This document shows, in pieces, positions 47,835 through 59,662 of a stretch of DNA of 64,000 bases (position 1 is its first letter; every line of letters starts with the position of its first letter). Made by a program: the position numbers and the translations under genes. This DNA comes from Gammaproteobacteria bacterium. Its GTDB lineage: Bacteria; Pseudomonadota; Gammaproteobacteria; JAADJB01. The notes beneath the pieces are model-generated. The model searched no databases, was not told where the DNA came from, and worked only from the letters and a program-made list of their open reading frames with translations. The DNA is taken from assembly GCA_013151035.1 (NCBI GenBank), contig JAADJB010000015.1, positions 56,432 through 120,431 of the forward strand. Direction: 5' to 3'.

Positions 47835-47899
47835 TGGTGCGTGGTACGCACCCTACCGTAATGTGTCTACCCTAGCGGTAGGGTGCGCAATGCGCACCA
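47835..47899. repeat. REP-like palindromes, inverted pair, overlapping the folP 3' end
   Basis: Unit 1 at 47835-47858 (TGGTGCG-TGGTA-CGCACCCTACC) and the inverted unit 2 at 47876-47899, 17 bases apart. Unit 2 runs into folP, encoding its last eight residues. Confidence 0.85.
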
Positions 47900-48696
47900 A
47901 AAACTGCCGCACACATACGCAAAGCCTGTACTGTCTCCGCTACATCATGCACACGAATAATTTGCACTCCCTGCCAGGCGGCAATAACCGCCAATGCCAC
48001 ACTGGGTTGCAGGCGTTGATCTACTGGCAGATCCAGCACCTCGGCAATCATGGATTTACGCGACAGACCAACCAGTACAGGATAGCCCGCAGCCACCAAA
48101 CAATCCAGTTGCCGTAATAATGCCAGATTATGCTCCAATGTCTTGCCAAAACCAAAACCGGGATCCAGGATGATATTTTTCCTGGCAATCCCTGCTTGCT
48201 CACAGGTCTTAGCGCGTGTCAGCAGGAAATCTTTAACCTCGGTAACAACATTGGTGTATTCAGGTTGTTGCTGCATACTCCCCGGCACACCCTGCATGTG
48301 CATTAAACAAACCGGCACACGTAGTTCTACAGCTGCATTCAGCGCCCCTTCTCCCTGTAAGGCACAGACATCATTAATCATACCCGCACCCGCAGTCACA
48401 GCCGCCTGCATCACCACAGCCTTACTGCTATCCACTGATATTGTTATCGAAAAACGTTGCTGAATGGCTTCAATTACCGGTATAACACGATCAAGTTCTT
48501 GTTGTAATGGAACAGGTGCCGCACCCGGACGGGTTGATTCGCCACCAATATCGATGATATCGACACCGGCATCGATCATAGAGGTCGCTTGTTGTAGGGC
48601 CAATTCCAGCACATTGAATTGTCCCCCGTCAGAGAATGAGTCGGGGGTTACGTTCAGAATACCCATGACACGGGGTGGGGAGATATTCAGTGACAT
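47872..48696 (-). CDS. folP: Dihydropteroate synthase
   Basis: 274 residues. Joins pABA to the pterin pyrophosphate in folate synthesis. Motifs: MGILNVTPDSFSDGG, DIGGESTRPGA, SVDSSKAVV, DPGFGFGKTLEHN, GLSRKSMIAEVL and RVHDVAETVQALRM. The final residues GAHCAPYR come from a REP unit that has extended or replaced the natural C-terminus. It lies between ftsH and glmM, as in many gammaproteobacteria. Confidence 0.96.
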   Translation of the reverse strand: MSLNISPPRVMGILNVTPDSFSDGGQFNVLELALQQATSMIDAGVDIIDIGGESTRPGAAPVPLQQELDRVIPVIEAIQQRFSITISVDSSKAVVMQAAVTAGAGMINDVCALQGEGALNAAVELRVPVCLMHMQGVPGSMQQQPEYTNVVTEVKDFLLTRAKTCEQAGIARKNIILDPGFGFGKTLEHNLALLRQLDCLVAAGYPVLVGLSRKSMIAEVLDLPVDQRLQPSVALAVIAAWQGVQIIRVHDVAETVQALRMCAAVFGAHCAPYR

Positions 48697-48747
48697 GATA
48701 ATAAGCCTTTGTCGAGTTATGCTTCGCTAACCCGAGCTACCGCTCTT

Positions 48748-48830
48748 GTTCCCATGCTCCAGCGTGGGAACACGTACCAGAACATCAGGTGAAACAAACC
48801 ATGGGGTTCCCACGCTGGAGCATGGGAACC
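48748..48830. repeat. Pair of inverted 24-bp palindromic units
   Basis: GTTCCCATGCTCC then AGCGTGGGAAC at 48748-48771, and its exact reverse complement inside 48805-48830, 33 bases apart. Each unit is itself a near-palindrome, so the region can fold as two small hairpins or one long one. Between folP and ftsH. Confidence 0.8.
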
Positions 48831-48854
48831 AGAAACAGCAAGCCAGGACAGGAA

Positions 48855-50774
48855 TCAATGCTGTCCGGCGGTTCCACCAATCGAACTATCCGGCTTGTCT
48901 TTTTTATCCGTCTGTTTGGCACTAACCTCGGCATCACCCTTGCCTTTATCATCCGGCTCACTCCAGCCTGCTGGTGGACGCGGTGGTTTACCTGCCATAA
49001 TATCGTCGATCTGAAGATGATCGATAGTCTCATACTTAAGCAACAACTCAGCCATCGTCTTCAATTTGTCCTCATTCTCTTTCAACAAGGTCTCGGCACG
49101 TTGATAATTACCATCAATGACATGACGAATTTCCTCATCAATCACATGTGCAGTCTCATCAGAGACATTCTTGTGCTGTGTCACTGAACGACCAAGAAAC
49201 ACCTCGCCTTCCTCTTCACCATAAACCAATGGACCCAGCTTATCGGACAGCCCCCAGCGGGTAACCATCTTACGCGCCAGTTCAGTTGCACGTTCAATAT
49301 CATTCGACGCACCGGTCGTCACTGCATCAGCACCAAAGATTAACTCCTCAGCAATACGACCACCAAACAAACTACAGATCTGGCTATTCAGGCGTTGCTT
49401 GGAATAACTATGCCGATCCTCTTCCGGCAAAAACAGGGTCACACCCAGGGCACGACCACGCGGGATAATACTCACCTTATGCACGGGATCATGTTCAGGC
49501 ACCAAACGACCGACAATCGCATGGCCCGCCTCGTGGTATGCCGTCAACTCCTTCTCAGCATCACTCATGACCATAGAACGACGCTCTGCACCCATCATAA
49601 TTTTGTCTTTTGCGCGTTCGAAGTCATCCATCTCTACCAGACGCTTATTCGATCTAGCAGCAAATAATGCCGCCTCGTTCACCAGGTTTGCCAGATCAGC
49701 ACCGGAGAAACCCGGTGTACCACGCGCAATAATCGCTGCATTCACATCATCATCAACCGGTACCTTACGCGTATGCACCTTAAGGATCTGCTCACGACCA
49801 CGAATATCCGGCAGTGGCACCACCACCTGACGATCAAAACGTCCAGGACGCAACAGGGCAGGATCCAGCACATCCGGGCGATTGGTTGCCGCAATCACGA
49901 TAACGCCTTCATTACCCTCAAACCCATCCATCTCAACCAATAACTGATTCAGTGTCTGCTCACGTTCATCATGTCCACCACCTAAACCGGCACCACGATG
50001 ACGACCCACGGCATCAATCTCATCAATAAAGATGATACAAGGAGAATGCTTCTTCGCCTGCTCAAACATATCACGCACACGCGAGGCACCGACACCAACA
50101 AACATCTCAACAAAATCAGAACCGGATATAGTAAAGAAAGGCACCTTCGCCTCACCCGCAATCGCCCTGGCAAGCAGAGTTTTACCCGTACCCGGTGAGC
50201 CGACCAGCAACACACCGCGCGGAATCTTACCACCCAATTTCTGAAATTTGGATGGCTCACTCAAAAACTCAACCAGCTCAGACACTTCTTCCTTGGCTTC
50301 TTCAACACCCGCAACATCCGAGAAGTTAATCTTAACCTGATCCTCACCCAGCATACGCGCACGACTCTTACCAAAAGACATCGCGCCGCGACCACCGCCG
50401 CCACCCTGCATCTGACGCATAAAGAACAACCAGACACCAATCAACAGCAACATTGGGAACCAGGAGATAAAGATCTGCATCAACAGTGATTCTTGCTCCG
50501 GCGGCTGCGCATTAACATTAACGCCATTCGCCAACAAGTCATCAATCATGCGTGGATCATACGGGGTATAAGTCGTAAAGGCATCGCCTGTAATACGCTC
50601 GGCCTTAACCGTGCGACCATCAATGATTACCTTACTAACCCGACCTTCCTTCACCTCGGAAATAAAATCCGAATAACCCACCGATTCTACACGCGGTTTT
50701 GATGGGCCAAAATTATTAAATACTGACATCAGGACAACGGCAATCACCAGCCATAACACCATATTTTTTAACAT
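48855..50774 (-). CDS. ftsH: ATP-dependent zinc metalloprotease FtsH
   Basis: 640 residues from the ATG at 50774 ([19 protein letters not shown], the family start); a TTG three codons earlier has a better-spaced GAGGA. Two N-terminal membrane helices flank a periplasmic domain. The AAA module has [19 protein letters not shown] and the second region of homology [19 protein letters not shown]; the protease site is HEAGH. It degrades membrane and regulatory proteins. Preceded by rlmE as in most gammaproteobacteria. Confidence 0.97.
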   Translation of the reverse strand: MLKNMVLWLVIAVVLMSVFNNFGPSKPRVESVGYSDFISEVKEGRVSKVIIDGRTVKAERITGDAFTTYTPYDPRMIDDLLANGVNVNAQPPEQESLLMQIFISWFPMLLLIGVWLFFMRQMQGGGGGRGAMSFGKSRARMLGEDQVKINFSDVAGVEEAKEEVSELVEFLSEPSKFQKLGGKIPRGVLLVGSPGTGKTLLARAIAGEAKVPFFTISGSDFVEMFVGVGASRVRDMFEQAKKHSPCIIFIDEIDAVGRHRGAGLGGGHDEREQTLNQLLVEMDGFEGNEGVIVIAATNRPDVLDPALLRPGRFDRQVVVPLPDIRGREQILKVHTRKVPVDDDVNAAIIARGTPGFSGADLANLVNEAALFAARSNKRLVEMDDFERAKDKIMMGAERRSMVMSDAEKELTAYHEAGHAIVGRLVPEHDPVHKVSIIPRGRALGVTLFLPEEDRHSYSKQRLNSQICSLFGGRIAEELIFGADAVTTGASNDIERATELARKMVTRWGLSDKLGPLVYGEEEGEVFLGRSVTQHKNVSDETAHVIDEEIRHVIDGNYQRAETLLKENEDKLKTMAELLLKYETIDHLQIDDIMAGKPPRPPAGWSEPDDKGKGDAEVSAKQTDKKDKPDSSIGGTAGQH

Positions 50775-50820
50775 ATCATTCAAAATATCTTCCTCTTTAC
50801 ACCGGCATATCTCAAGACTA

Positions 50821-51441
50821 CTACATCCTGAAACCCTGTGCCAATAAATACACTTCGCGTGAACGCGAACGCGAGGCCTGGGGCTTACGCGCACTCACTT
50901 TGTCATAATGCTGACGTATTTCCCTGAAAACCTCATCAAAACCCTCACCATGAAAGGCCTTGACCAACAAAGTACCACCCGATTTGAGGGTTTTTTCTGC
51001 CATATCAGCGGCTAACTCAACCAGATACATCGCCCTGGGCTGATCAACGGCCTCCATACCACTTATATTGGGGGCCATATCCGACATTACAAGGTCTATG
51101 CGCTGATTATCCAGTACCGACATCATTTTTTCCAGTGCCTCATCCTCTCGAAAATCACCTTCAATGAAGTGTACATCAGGTATCGGATCCATCGGCAAAA
51201 TATCCAGGGCAAATACATTACCTGATTTACCCACCAATGGCGCCGCATATTGCGACCAGCCCCCTGGAGATGAGCCCAGATCAACCACATTCATCCCGGG
51301 ACGAATGATACGACTCTTTTTCTGGATCTCTTCCAGTTTATAAACGGCACGCGAGCGATAGCCCTCCTGCTGTGATTTCTTCACATAAGGATCACTAAAA
51401 TGTTCGCGCAACCAGCGCGAGCTACTTTTACTGCGTGCCAT
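50821..51441 (-). CDS. rlmE: 23S rRNA (uridine-2552-2'-O)-methyltransferase
   Basis: 206 residues, the FtsJ/RrmJ family. SAM-binding [26 protein letters not shown] and the catalytic lysine region [12 protein letters not shown], plus the N-terminal lysine of [11 protein letters not shown], complete the K-D-K-E arrangement. It methylates U2552 in the large ribosomal subunit. Followed by ftsH after 46 bases. Confidence 0.96.
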   Translation of the reverse strand: MARSKSSSRWLREHFSDPYVKKSQQEGYRSRAVYKLEEIQKKSRIIRPGMNVVDLGSSPGGWSQYAAPLVGKSGNVFALDILPMDPIPDVHFIEGDFREDEALEKMMSVLDNQRIDLVMSDMAPNISGMEAVDQPRAMYLVELAADMAEKTLKSGGTLLVKAFHGEGFDEVFREIRQHYDKVSARKPQASRSRSREVYLLAQGFRM

Positions 51442-51482
51442 GTCATTGCCTTTCTTTGTTCTTTGTCGGGTTACGATTTAGA

Positions 51483-51544
51483 TGGTGCGTGGTACGCACC
51501 CTACCGAATAAATACCCGATGGTAGGGTGCGCACCGCGCACCAT
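51483..51544. repeat. REP-like palindromes, inverted pair
   Basis: Unit 1 at 51483-51506 (identical to the unit at 47835) and inverted unit 2 at 51520-51544 (TGGTAGGGTGCGCACCGCGC and ACCAT), 13 bases apart, in the divergent gap between rlmE and yhbY. Confidence 0.85.
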
Positions 51545-51629
51545 TATTTATTTAAACAATCACCCACTATCACCTTGGTACGACACCATTTATTGAGTAT
51601 AATTCACTCGGTCAACTAAGGAATACACA

Positions 51630-51902
51630 ATGAAACCAAGTGAAATACAAAAACGTAAACTACGCGGCAAAGGCCATCAACTAAAACCTGTCGTCATGAT
51701 TGGCAATGCAGGGCTCACCGATGCCATTTGCGAGGAGATTGATCGCTCATTAGATCATCACGAACTCATCAAGATCAAGGTCAGTGCCGGGGATCGCGAT
51801 AGCCGCAGTCAGATGATTACAGAATTCTGTCAACGCACCCAGGCCACACTGATTCAGAGTATTGGTCATATTGCCCTGATCTATCGCGAAAAGGCCGAGT
51901 AA
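51630..51902 (+). CDS. yhbY: YhbY family RNA-binding protein (CRM domain)
   Basis: 90 residues, essentially one CRM domain: LRGKGHQLKPVVMIGNAGLT, the glycine-rich loop, and VSAGDRDSRSQM. Linked to large-subunit ribosome assembly in E. coli. Divergent from rlmE, convergent with greA, the standard local order. AAGGAA precedes the ATG. Confidence 0.95.
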   Translation: MKPSEIQKRKLRGKGHQLKPVVMIGNAGLTDAICEEIDRSLDHHELIKIKVSAGDRDSRSQMITEFCQRTQATLIQSIGHIALIYREKAE

Positions 51903-51914
51903 ACCCTTGCCGGT

Positions 51915-52394
51915 CTATTCGTAACGAACCGCTACGACCTCATACTCATTCATCCCACCCGGGGTATTTACCGCAACGATATCCCCTTCACTATTACCGA
52001 TCAGAGCACGGGCAATGGGTGAATTCACCGAGATCTGACCAGCCTGGATATCGGCCTCATCTTCACCGACAATCTGGTAGGTCACCTCATCACCGGTATC
52101 CTCATTCACCAGGTCCACGGTCACACCAAAAACCACCTTACCATTTTGATTCAATTCCGTTACATCAATAATGTGGGCGTTGGATAATTTACCCTCAAAA
52201 TCAGCAATACGGCCTTCAATAAAACCCTGTTGCTCACGTGCGGCATGATATTCTGCATTCTCTTTCAAGTCACCGTGAGCACGTGCCTCGGCAATCGCCT
52301 CAATCACCTGAGGGCGTTCTACACTCTTAAGGTGCTGCAATTCTTCACGCAACGCATTGGCACCGCGCACTGTTAATGGAACCTTATTACTCAT
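51915..52394 (-). CDS. greA: Transcription elongation factor GreA
   Basis: 159 residues: an N-terminal coiled-coil hairpin ([40 protein letters not shown]) with the two acidic tip residues, and a C-terminal FKBP-like domain ending [20 protein letters not shown]. It rescues backtracked RNA polymerase. Starts 13 bases after the carB stop, probably in the carAB transcript. Confidence 0.97.
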   Translation of the reverse strand: MSNKVPLTVRGANALREELQHLKSVERPQVIEAIAEARAHGDLKENAEYHAAREQQGFIEGRIADFEGKLSNAHIIDVTELNQNGKVVFGVTVDLVNEDTGDEVTYQIVGEDEADIQAGQISVNSPIARALIGNSEGDIVAVNTPGGMNEYEVVAVRYE

Positions 52395-52407
52395 ACTATA
52401 TAACTCC

Positions 52408-55400
52408 TTAATACAGATCCTGCAGACAACTTACCTCGGCGGTATCGCGTGCTGCCAACGCCATGCAGGTCGCCTGACCATGGGCCAGGGTCGTGCTGTA
52501 GGCAATTTTGTGTTGTAAGGCTGAGCCACGAATCTCATAGGAATCCGCAATCGCCTGTTTACCTTCTGTTGTATTGATAATCAAATCAATCTGTTCATTC
52601 TTGATCATGTCGACAATATGCGGGCGGCCTTCAGTCACTTTATTCACCACTGCACAAGGAATGCCTGCGGCATCAATTGCCCTGGCAGTACCACGAGTAG
52701 CAATGATCTCATACCCCTGATCCACCAGATCACTGGCAATAGTAACGGCACCGGCACGATCCACCTCGCGCACACTAATAAAGACCTTACCCACCTCAGG
52801 CAGATCAACACCGGCACCCAGTTGCGCTTTGCCAAAGGCGGTGCCAAAGTCACGCCCGATACCCATCACCTCACCGGTCGATTTCATCTCTGGTCCCAGC
52901 AATGGATCAACACCTCTAAACTTCACAAACGGAAATACCGATTCCTTAACCGAGTAATATTCCGGGATGGTCTCTTCAGTCTCACCCTGTTCAGCCAGGG
53001 TCTTACCGGTCATGCAACGTACTGCAATCTTAGCCAACTGACGACCCGTTGCCTTGGATACAAAGGGTACCGTCCTGGAGGCACGTGGATTGACCTCCAG
53101 CACATAAATATCATCGCCCTTGATAGCAAACTGGGTATTCATCAGACCAATAACCCCCAATTCCAATGCCATGCGTGTCGCCTGTTCACGAATACGATCC
53201 TGAATGGCCTGACTCAGACTAAAGGGTGGCAATGAACAGGCAGAATCACCGGAGTGTACACCCGCCTGCTCAATATGCTCCATAATGCCGCCACACAGCA
53301 CCTGTTCACCATCACAGATGACATCAATATCCACCTCAATAGCATCGTTCAGGAAGCGATCCAGTAATACTGGAGAATCATTGGATACCGATACTGCTTC
53401 ACGCATATAACGCTGCAGATCTTCATCACTATAGACGATCTCCATAGCGCGACCGCCTAATACATAAGACGGGCGCACCACCAGGGGATAACCTACCTCG
53501 GCAGCCAACGCCAAAGCCTCATCCTCTTTACGCACGGTACGATTCGGTGGCTGTAGCAGCCCTAAATATTCAATCATTTGTTGAAAACGTTCTCTATCCT
53601 CAGCCAGATCAATAGAATCCGGTGAGGTACCGATAATCGGCACACCCGCTGCTTCCAGTGCGCGCGCCAGTTTTAATGGGGTCTGACCCCCATATTGCAC
53701 GATGACACCGTGAGGGTTTTCTTTGCGCATAATCTCCAGCACATCCTCCAGCGTCAGTGACTCGAAATATAGCCGATCCGAGGTATCGTAATCCGTTGAT
53801 ACGGTCTCTGGATTACAATTTATCATAATGGTTTCGTAACCATCTTCACGACAAGCAAAGGCGGCATGCACACAGCAATAATCAAACTCGATACCCTGAC
53901 CAATCCGATTCGGGCCACCACCCAGAACAACAATTTTCTTGTTATCCGTCGGCTCGGACTCACATTCTTCCTCGTAGGTCGAATACAAATAAGCAGTTGA
54001 GGTGGCAAACTCGGCAGCACAGGTATCCACGCGCTTATAGACCGGATGCACATTCAACTCATAACGCAGAGCACGCACCTCATCCTCGGATACACCCGTC
54101 AAAGTTGCCAAACGTCGATCAGAGAAACCCTTTTGCTTGATGGCAAACAGACTGTTGGCATCCAGTTCCAGCAGACCACCAATGCGGATATCCGCCTCTA
54201 TCTCAACCAACTCCTGGATCTGATTCAAAAACCAGGGATCCACCGAGCTCATATCAAACACACTCTCCAGACTATGACCGGCACGGAAAGCATCCGCCAG
54301 ATACCAGAGGCGATCCGGGCCAGGGAAACGCAACTGCTGACGCAAAATAGCATCCACATCCTCGGCATTCTCCAAATCCAGCATCTCATTGAGACCATCC
54401 ATCCCGGTCTCCAGACCACGCAACGCCTTTTGCAAAGATTCCTGGAAGCTACGACCAATCGCCATCACCTCACCCACCGACTTCATTTGAGTACCCAGCA
54501 AGGCCTCCGCCTGGGGGAATTTCTCAAAGGTGAAACGCGGGATTTTGGTCACCACATAATCAATCGAAGGTTCAAACGATGCCGGTGTCGCACCGCCGGT
54601 AATATCATTACTCAACTCATCCAGGGTGTAGCCCACGGCCAGTTTAGCCGCCACCTTGGCAATCGGGAAACCGGTTGCCTTGGATGCCAATGCCGAAGAA
54701 CGCGAGACCCGTGGATTCATCTCAATGACAATCATCTCGCCATTTTCCGGATTGATGGCAAACTGTACGTTAGAACCGCCGGTCTCTACCCCGATCTTGC
54801 GCAACACCGCCAGTGAGGCATTACGCATGATCTGATATTCCTTATCGGTCAGAGTCTGTGCCGGGGCAACGGTAATCGAATCACCGGTGTGCACACCCAT
54901 AGGATCAAGGTTCTCAATCGAACAGATAATGATGCAATTATCATTACGATCACGCACCACCTCCATCTCGTACTCCTTCCAGCCCAGTACCGAGACCTCT
55001 AACAGGATCTCATTGGTGGGCGACAGGTCGATACCCCGCTCACAGATCTCGTTAAATTCTTCCTTGTTATAGGCAATACCGCCACCACTACCCCCCATAG
55101 TAAAAGAGGGGCGAATAATTACCGGATAACCCAATGAACCGCGCACCTGATTGGCTTCTTCCATAGAGTGTGCAATAAAGGCCTTGGGTGTGCTCAGACC
55201 AATCTCGGCCATTGCCTTACGGAAACGATCCCGATCCTCCGCCATATCAATGGCATCCTGACTGGCACCGATCATCTCGATATTATATTTATCCAACACA
55301 CCCTCACGCACCAGATCCAGCGCACAGTTCAGCGCGGTCTGCCCACCCATAGTCGGCAACAAGGCATCCGGGCGTTCCTTCTCAATAATCAGCTCTAGCG

Positions 55401-55617
55401 TCTGCCAGGTGATCGGCTCGATATAAACAGCATCTGCCATCTCGGGATCGGTCATGATAGTGGCAGGGTTCGAGTTCACCAGAACCACGCGATAACCTTC
55501 CTCACGTAGCGCCTTACACGCCTGGGCACCGGAATAATCAAACTCACAGGCCTGCCCGATAACAATCGGCCCGGCACCAATAATAAGGATAGATTTTAGG
55601 TCAGTTCTCTTTGGCAT
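52408..55617 (-). CDS. carB: Carbamoyl-phosphate synthase large subunit
   Basis: 1069 residues, two homologous ATP-grasp halves plus an oligomerisation region and a C-terminal MGS-like allosteric domain. Examples: [17 protein letters not shown] and [17 protein letters not shown] at the starts of the halves; [12 protein letters not shown] and [12 protein letters not shown]; the MGS part [14 protein letters not shown]. It forms carbamoyl phosphate for arginine and pyrimidines with CarA. Confidence 0.98.
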   Translation of the reverse strand: MPKRTDLKSILIIGAGPIVIGQACEFDYSGAQACKALREEGYRVVLVNSNPATIMTDPEMADAVYIEPITWQTLELIIEKERPDALLPTMGGQTALNCALDLVREGVLDKYNIEMIGASQDAIDMAEDRDRFRKAMAEIGLSTPKAFIAHSMEEANQVRGSLGYPVIIRPSFTMGGSGGGIAYNKEEFNEICERGIDLSPTNEILLEVSVLGWKEYEMEVVRDRNDNCIIICSIENLDPMGVHTGDSITVAPAQTLTDKEYQIMRNASLAVLRKIGVETGGSNVQFAINPENGEMIVIEMNPRVSRSSALASKATGFPIAKVAAKLAVGYTLDELSNDITGGATPASFEPSIDYVVTKIPRFTFEKFPQAEALLGTQMKSVGEVMAIGRSFQESLQKALRGLETGMDGLNEMLDLENAEDVDAILRQQLRFPGPDRLWYLADAFRAGHSLESVFDMSSVDPWFLNQIQELVEIEADIRIGGLLELDANSLFAIKQKGFSDRRLATLTGVSEDEVRALRYELNVHPVYKRVDTCAAEFATSTAYLYSTYEEECESEPTDNKKIVVLGGGPNRIGQGIEFDYCCVHAAFACREDGYETIMINCNPETVSTDYDTSDRLYFESLTLEDVLEIMRKENPHGVIVQYGGQTPLKLARALEAAGVPIIGTSPDSIDLAEDRERFQQMIEYLGLLQPPNRTVRKEDEALALAAEVGYPLVVRPSYVLGGRAMEIVYSDEDLQRYMREAVSVSNDSPVLLDRFLNDAIEVDIDVICDGEQVLCGGIMEHIEQAGVHSGDSACSLPPFSLSQAIQDRIREQATRMALELGVIGLMNTQFAIKGDDIYVLEVNPRASRTVPFVSKATGRQLAKIAVRCMTGKTLAEQGETEETIPEYYSVKESVFPFVKFRGVDPLLGPEMKSTGEVMGIGRDFGTAFGKAQLGAGVDLPEVGKVFISVREVDRAGAVTIASDLVDQGYEIIATRGTARAIDAAGIPCAVVNKVTEGRPHIVDMIKNEQIDLIINTTEGKQAIADSYEIRGSALQHKIAYSTTLAHGQATCMALAARDTAEVSCLQDLY

Positions 55618-55632
55618 ATTGAATAAGCGCTA

Positions 55633-56772
55633 TCAGGTAGTGGATTTAGCTGTCATCAGCTCAATAAAATGGTCAAACAAGGGCGCAACATCATGCGGTC
55701 CAGGACTTGCCTCAGGGTGCCCCTGAAAACCAAATGCCGGACTCTCGGTATGATGCACACCTTGTATGGATTGATCAAACAAGGAACGATGGGTCGCCTG
55801 CAAGGTCGTTGGCATAGCCTCTTCATCCACTGCAAAGCCATGATTCTGACTGGTGATCATCACCACCTTACTGGCAAGATCCTGTACCGGATGATTGGCA
55901 CCATGATGACCAAACTTCATCTTCATGGTTTTGGCACCACTGGCGAGGGATAATAACTGATGCCCCAGGCAGATCCCGAACATCGGCATCTTGCTATCGA
56001 GCAAGGTCTTGATCGCCTCAATGGCATAGGTGCAAGGCTCGGGATCACCCGGGCCATTCGACAGGAACACACCGTCCGGATTCAAAGCCAGCACCTCAGC
56101 AACCGGGGTTTTAGCTGGCACCACCGTTACCCGACAACCCTTGTCCACCAACATACGCAGGATATTACGCTTCACACCAAAATCATAAGCCACCACATAA
56201 TGCGGCAGATCAGCCACATCACGGTTTTCGATACCCGACTCCAGCGACCAACTGCCCTCAACCCACTGATAACTATCGGCGGTCGTTACTTCTTGTGCTA
56301 AATCCATGCCCTTGATACCCGCAAACGCCTGCGCCGTAGTGAGTGCCTGATCCTCATCAAGTTCATCACCCGCCAGGATACAACCACCTAAGGCACCTTT
56401 CTCACGCAGGATACGGGTTAGCCTGCGAGTATCAATACCGGCAATTCCGACCACATTATTACGCTTAAGATAGCCTTCCAGCGATTCTTGATTACGCCAG
56501 CAACTAGCAAGCCGGGGCACGTCACGCACAATCAGACCAGTACAATGAATAGCACTGGATTCTTCATCCTCTGCATTAGTGCCGGTATTACCGATATGAG
56601 GATAGGTCAGGGTCACCATCTGGCGTGCATAGGACGGATCGGTCAGGATCTCCTGATAACCCGTCATCGCCGTATTAAAAACCACCTCACCGGTTGAAGA
56701 TCCATCAATACCAATAGCCTCGCCGTAAAACAGACTACCATCTTCTAACGCTAACAGAGCTGGTTTCCTCAA
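55633..56772 (-). CDS. carA: Carbamoyl-phosphate synthase small subunit (glutamine amidotransferase)
   Basis: About 379 residues. The best start is TTG at 56772, five bases after a strong GGAGG; the ATG at 56796 would add eight residues without a good site. The N-terminal half has [20 protein letters not shown] and [12 protein letters not shown]; the C-terminal amidotransferase has the nucleophile loop [12 protein letters not shown] and GHPEASPG. Supplies ammonia from glutamine to CarB, 15 bases upstream of carB. Confidence 0.96.
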   Translation of the reverse strand: MRKPALLALEDGSLFYGEAIGIDGSSTGEVVFNTAMTGYQEILTDPSYARQMVTLTYPHIGNTGTNAEDEESSAIHCTGLIVRDVPRLASCWRNQESLEGYLKRNNVVGIAGIDTRRLTRILREKGALGGCILAGDELDEDQALTTAQAFAGIKGMDLAQEVTTADSYQWVEGSWSLESGIENRDVADLPHYVVAYDFGVKRNILRMLVDKGCRVTVVPAKTPVAEVLALNPDGVFLSNGPGDPEPCTYAIEAIKTLLDSKMPMFGICLGHQLLSLASGAKTMKMKFGHHGANHPVQDLASKVVMITSQNHGFAVDEEAMPTTLQATHRSLFDQSIQGVHHTESPAFGFQGHPEASPGPHDVAPLFDHFIELMTAKSTT

Positions 56773-56934
56773 GGGAACCTCCACATTCAGACACACAAAA
56801 CGGGAAAGACCTGTAAGTCATTCCCGTCAAAAACAAAATATTGCAGAACTGCGACTTAAACAAGCCAGGATGCAGTTTCTAATCTGAGGAAGAATTTTAC
56901 TGCAATTCAGATAAAGAGTCTATGACGAAAAGGG

Positions 56935-56977
56935 GTCGGTGTGATTTTTTTATTTAAAATGACACCAACCCTCTCCC
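56935..56977 (-). terminator. Possible terminator after the VWA protein gene
   Basis: On the minus strand GGTTGGTGT and ACACCGACC can pair (one G-U) around an AT-rich loop, followed by CCTTTTC. Weak T-tract. It lies in the 218-bp gap between the VWA gene and carA; I see no further feature in that gap beyond the expected carA promoter. Confidence 0.35.
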
Positions 56978-56990
56978 GGAGATACTCTGA

Positions 56991-59585
56991 TCAAGCATCT
57001 GTACTATTGGATCTCCTCCGTAACATGAAGCCAAAGGCCGCAACCAGAATCAATAACAACAGGGTTGGATCAACACTACCATCAGCATTTGTACTCACAC
57101 TACAGCCAAAGATCCCGAACCCGCCACCACCAGAGCTTCCCACAGCATTCGAACTGACACCAAATGAATTCGAATACACACTACTTCCACCTACCGTCAA
57201 ACCATAACTACCGGTACCCGGACTGGCATGAGCCACCTTCACATAGTAGGTATCTGTCGCTGGAGCCGTCCATTCAACATAAGAGACATCACCACCATCA
57301 TAATGCGAACTGGAAGCCAGCTCAGTAGTGGCATCGGTATCGTATAAGGTAAGTAACGTAGCCATATCATTCAGATCCCAGGTAAGCAGACCACTGGTTT
57401 GAATATAGTAAGTTGCACCCTGTGTTGCGTTAAACTTATACCAGACCACACCCTCATCGACAGTAATAGCACCCCACATTGTAGTATTATCGACAGAAAG
57501 CAATGTTGCGTTAGCAGAGTTAGTTGGCTGCTCAACAACATCAGCAACGGTCAAATCATCCACTGCAGCACGTGAGAAACTGGTCAACGCTACAGCTGCC
57601 GCATCATCCCCTGCCTCCAGAGTACCCGCGGAATCAAATGTTGCTACACCATCCGGATTTGAGGCAATGACATTGAACATATATTCACCATTAACCGAAT
57701 AACCCGCAAACACTCCACTATAAACGCCATCATCAGCCAACTGATCCGGCGCCACGCCATCATCGCGCAAGGCCATATCCGCAACAGCATCCGCACCAAC
57801 CGGCACCTCAATGGAAGCAATTACAGTAGCACCAATGACTGCCTCAGGGCCGGTTACTGTGGCCATAATACCAATAGGTTCAGGAAAATTACCGCCCGTA
57901 AGCAACAACGCCACATTCAACAGACTCTGAGTGGTAACCTCATACGTCACATTACCATCTGCATCTGCGGTTACCTGCGCCGTCCAGTCACCATTTGCCG
58001 GAGCATCGATGGTATAGATCGCATAATTGCTATCATTGGAGTAAGTCACTCCATCGGGCAGATTAGAAGGTGTGATAATGACGCCATTAGGATCGGTTAA
58101 CTGAAAAGCGACCGTACCGGCAACCCAGGCCACACGAAACAAGGTTGATCCATCCGAAGAACCTATATTAGTAACCCAGGTATTGCTATTACCGGTAAGC
58201 AAATCGGCTTCTGATGAAGCTGCCAGCGTCTCATTACTACCCGCACCCGTAGCACGACGTACCTCGGCATAGACATTGGCCAACTCTTCATTCGTTGGTG
58301 AATTCACGTAGAGACCATTAGTTGCATTTGCCATTGACTGCAACACAGTTGCATCAGCACCATCACCCAAAGCAATGGTATAGATCGGTACACTATTGGT
58401 TTGATACCAACTCGTATCTGGTGCATCGGCTTCCCCATCAGACATCATCACTAGATAGCGGTTATCGGACGAGGTTGTTGCCGCAAGAACGGTCTGCGCG
58501 GTCGCCAGCGCGCTGGTGAAATCCGTACCACCACCTGCCGACAGGCCATCAATCGCTGCCTTGGCTGCTGTCCGGTTGCTTTCATCGACTAATTCAGTCA
58601 GCGCAAAGTCGACACGAGCAGAACTATCAAAACCGACCACTGCGACCTTTTCACCCAGACTCATCAAATCAATAAATTGCTTAGCGGCACCGATTGCCGC
58701 TGTCATTCGGCTACCACCCATGCTGCCTGAATCATCAATCACCAACACAGCAATGGAACCACCTTCCATATAGATAATTTCAAAATCAGAATCCCATCCC
58801 GTCGTTGGTGCTGTCAATGCTGTAGCCGCAGGTGCAGTCACCCCGCTAAATTCAGCATAACGCACACGACCATTACTAGTACGATAGGCACTGGGTCGAG
58901 TATCATTCGTTGGATTACGCACTAGCGTCTCCCAGGCTGACGAACCATAATAGCGCCACTGTGCCGTCTTTTGCTCCGGTGCGGTATCGTAGTCTGTAAT
59001 AGTACTAAATACCTGATAAGTACCCTGACTATTCATAATCGTTGGGCGAGCATTATCTCCTGATAATGGCGTAGTCGGCCACGAAGAACTGCTTCGACCA
59101 CCACTGTATTCGTCATACAAGGCATGAGCATAATGCGCAAATTCATGAGCAATGGTGTGACCGATATAGGTATTTGAACGCACAGTACCGGATGAGAAGG
59201 AAGTATAAGTCAGGATGCGCGCACCATTTTTAAAGAGACCCGCAGGGTTCGCGTTAGAACGTCCACCACTGTCAAGCATACGAATATCCGAACTATTCAT
59301 TTGTGCGCTATCAACAAACACAAATAACTTACGGATCTTTTGTTTACCCTCTGTCATCATGAAGGTATCTTTGGCAAACTGCTCAAATGCCGTTTTCAGG
59401 CGACCGTCCTTATCGGCCTGATCCGGCGTCCAGTCAAGGGTCACTGTTAAATCAAAAAAGCCAACCCCGCTAGTCGTATCATGTTTGGTTAACGGGCTGG
59501 ATGCCGCATAAAGCGTCGCACTCCACCCCAGCAAGAAATAAAACATCATCATGGAAAACAGCGCGTACATTTTTCTTAATTGCAT
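56991..59585 (-). CDS. Secreted CLCA-like HExxH/VWA protein with Cys-type C-terminal sorting tail
   Basis: 864 residues. A signal peptide (about 1-28). An N-terminal region holds a zinc-protease-like HTIAHEFAHYAHALYDEYSG (HEFAH at 147-151), which with a following VWA domain recalls the CLCA family (HExxH plus VWA). The VWA domain has a complete MIDAS (DDSGSMGG, 284-290) and GGGTDFTSALATAQTVL. Further beta-rich domains follow, including a pre-peptidase-like segment (TAPATDTYYVKVAHASPGTG). The last 42 residues are FGIFGCSVS, then DPTLLLLILVAAFGFMLRRR: a conserved Cys, hydrophobic helix and Arg cluster, like JDVT-type CTERM signals. Probably exported, processed and surface-anchored; function unknown. 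Confidence 0.8.
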   Translation of the reverse strand: MQLRKMYALFSMMMFYFLLGWSATLYAASSPLTKHDTTSGVGFFDLTVTLDWTPDQADKDGRLKTAFEQFAKDTFMMTEGKQKIRKLFVFVDSAQMNSSDIRMLDSGGRSNANPAGLFKNGARILTYTSFSSGTVRSNTYIGHTIAHEFAHYAHALYDEYSGGRSSSSWPTTPLSGDNARPTIMNSQGTYQVFSTITDYDTAPEQKTAQWRYYGSSAWETLVRNPTNDTRPSAYRTSNGRVRYAEFSGVTAPAATALTAPTTGWDSDFEIIYMEGGSIAVLVIDDSGSMGGSRMTAAIGAAKQFIDLMSLGEKVAVVGFDSSARVDFALTELVDESNRTAAKAAIDGLSAGGGTDFTSALATAQTVLAATTSSDNRYLVMMSDGEADAPDTSWYQTNSVPIYTIALGDGADATVLQSMANATNGLYVNSPTNEELANVYAEVRRATGAGSNETLAASSEADLLTGNSNTWVTNIGSSDGSTLFRVAWVAGTVAFQLTDPNGVIITPSNLPDGVTYSNDSNYAIYTIDAPANGDWTAQVTADADGNVTYEVTTQSLLNVALLLTGGNFPEPIGIMATVTGPEAVIGATVIASIEVPVGADAVADMALRDDGVAPDQLADDGVYSGVFAGYSVNGEYMFNVIASNPDGVATFDSAGTLEAGDDAAAVALTSFSRAAVDDLTVADVVEQPTNSANATLLSVDNTTMWGAITVDEGVVWYKFNATQGATYYIQTSGLLTWDLNDMATLLTLYDTDATTELASSSHYDGGDVSYVEWTAPATDTYYVKVAHASPGTGSYGLTVGGSSVYSNSFGVSSNAVGSSGGGGFGIFGCSVSTNADGSVDPTLLLLILVAAFGFMLRRRSNSTDA

Positions 59586-59662
59586 AGCATACTACTCCTC
59601 TGTTATATATTTATAATATTCCGCTTTCTATACACCCTAACTAATACTAACTAATAGCCATC

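Noticed and set aside
56772..56796. ATG at 56796 as the carA start
   Set aside because: No ribosome site; the TTG at 56772 has GGAGG at good spacing and gives the usual family N-terminus.
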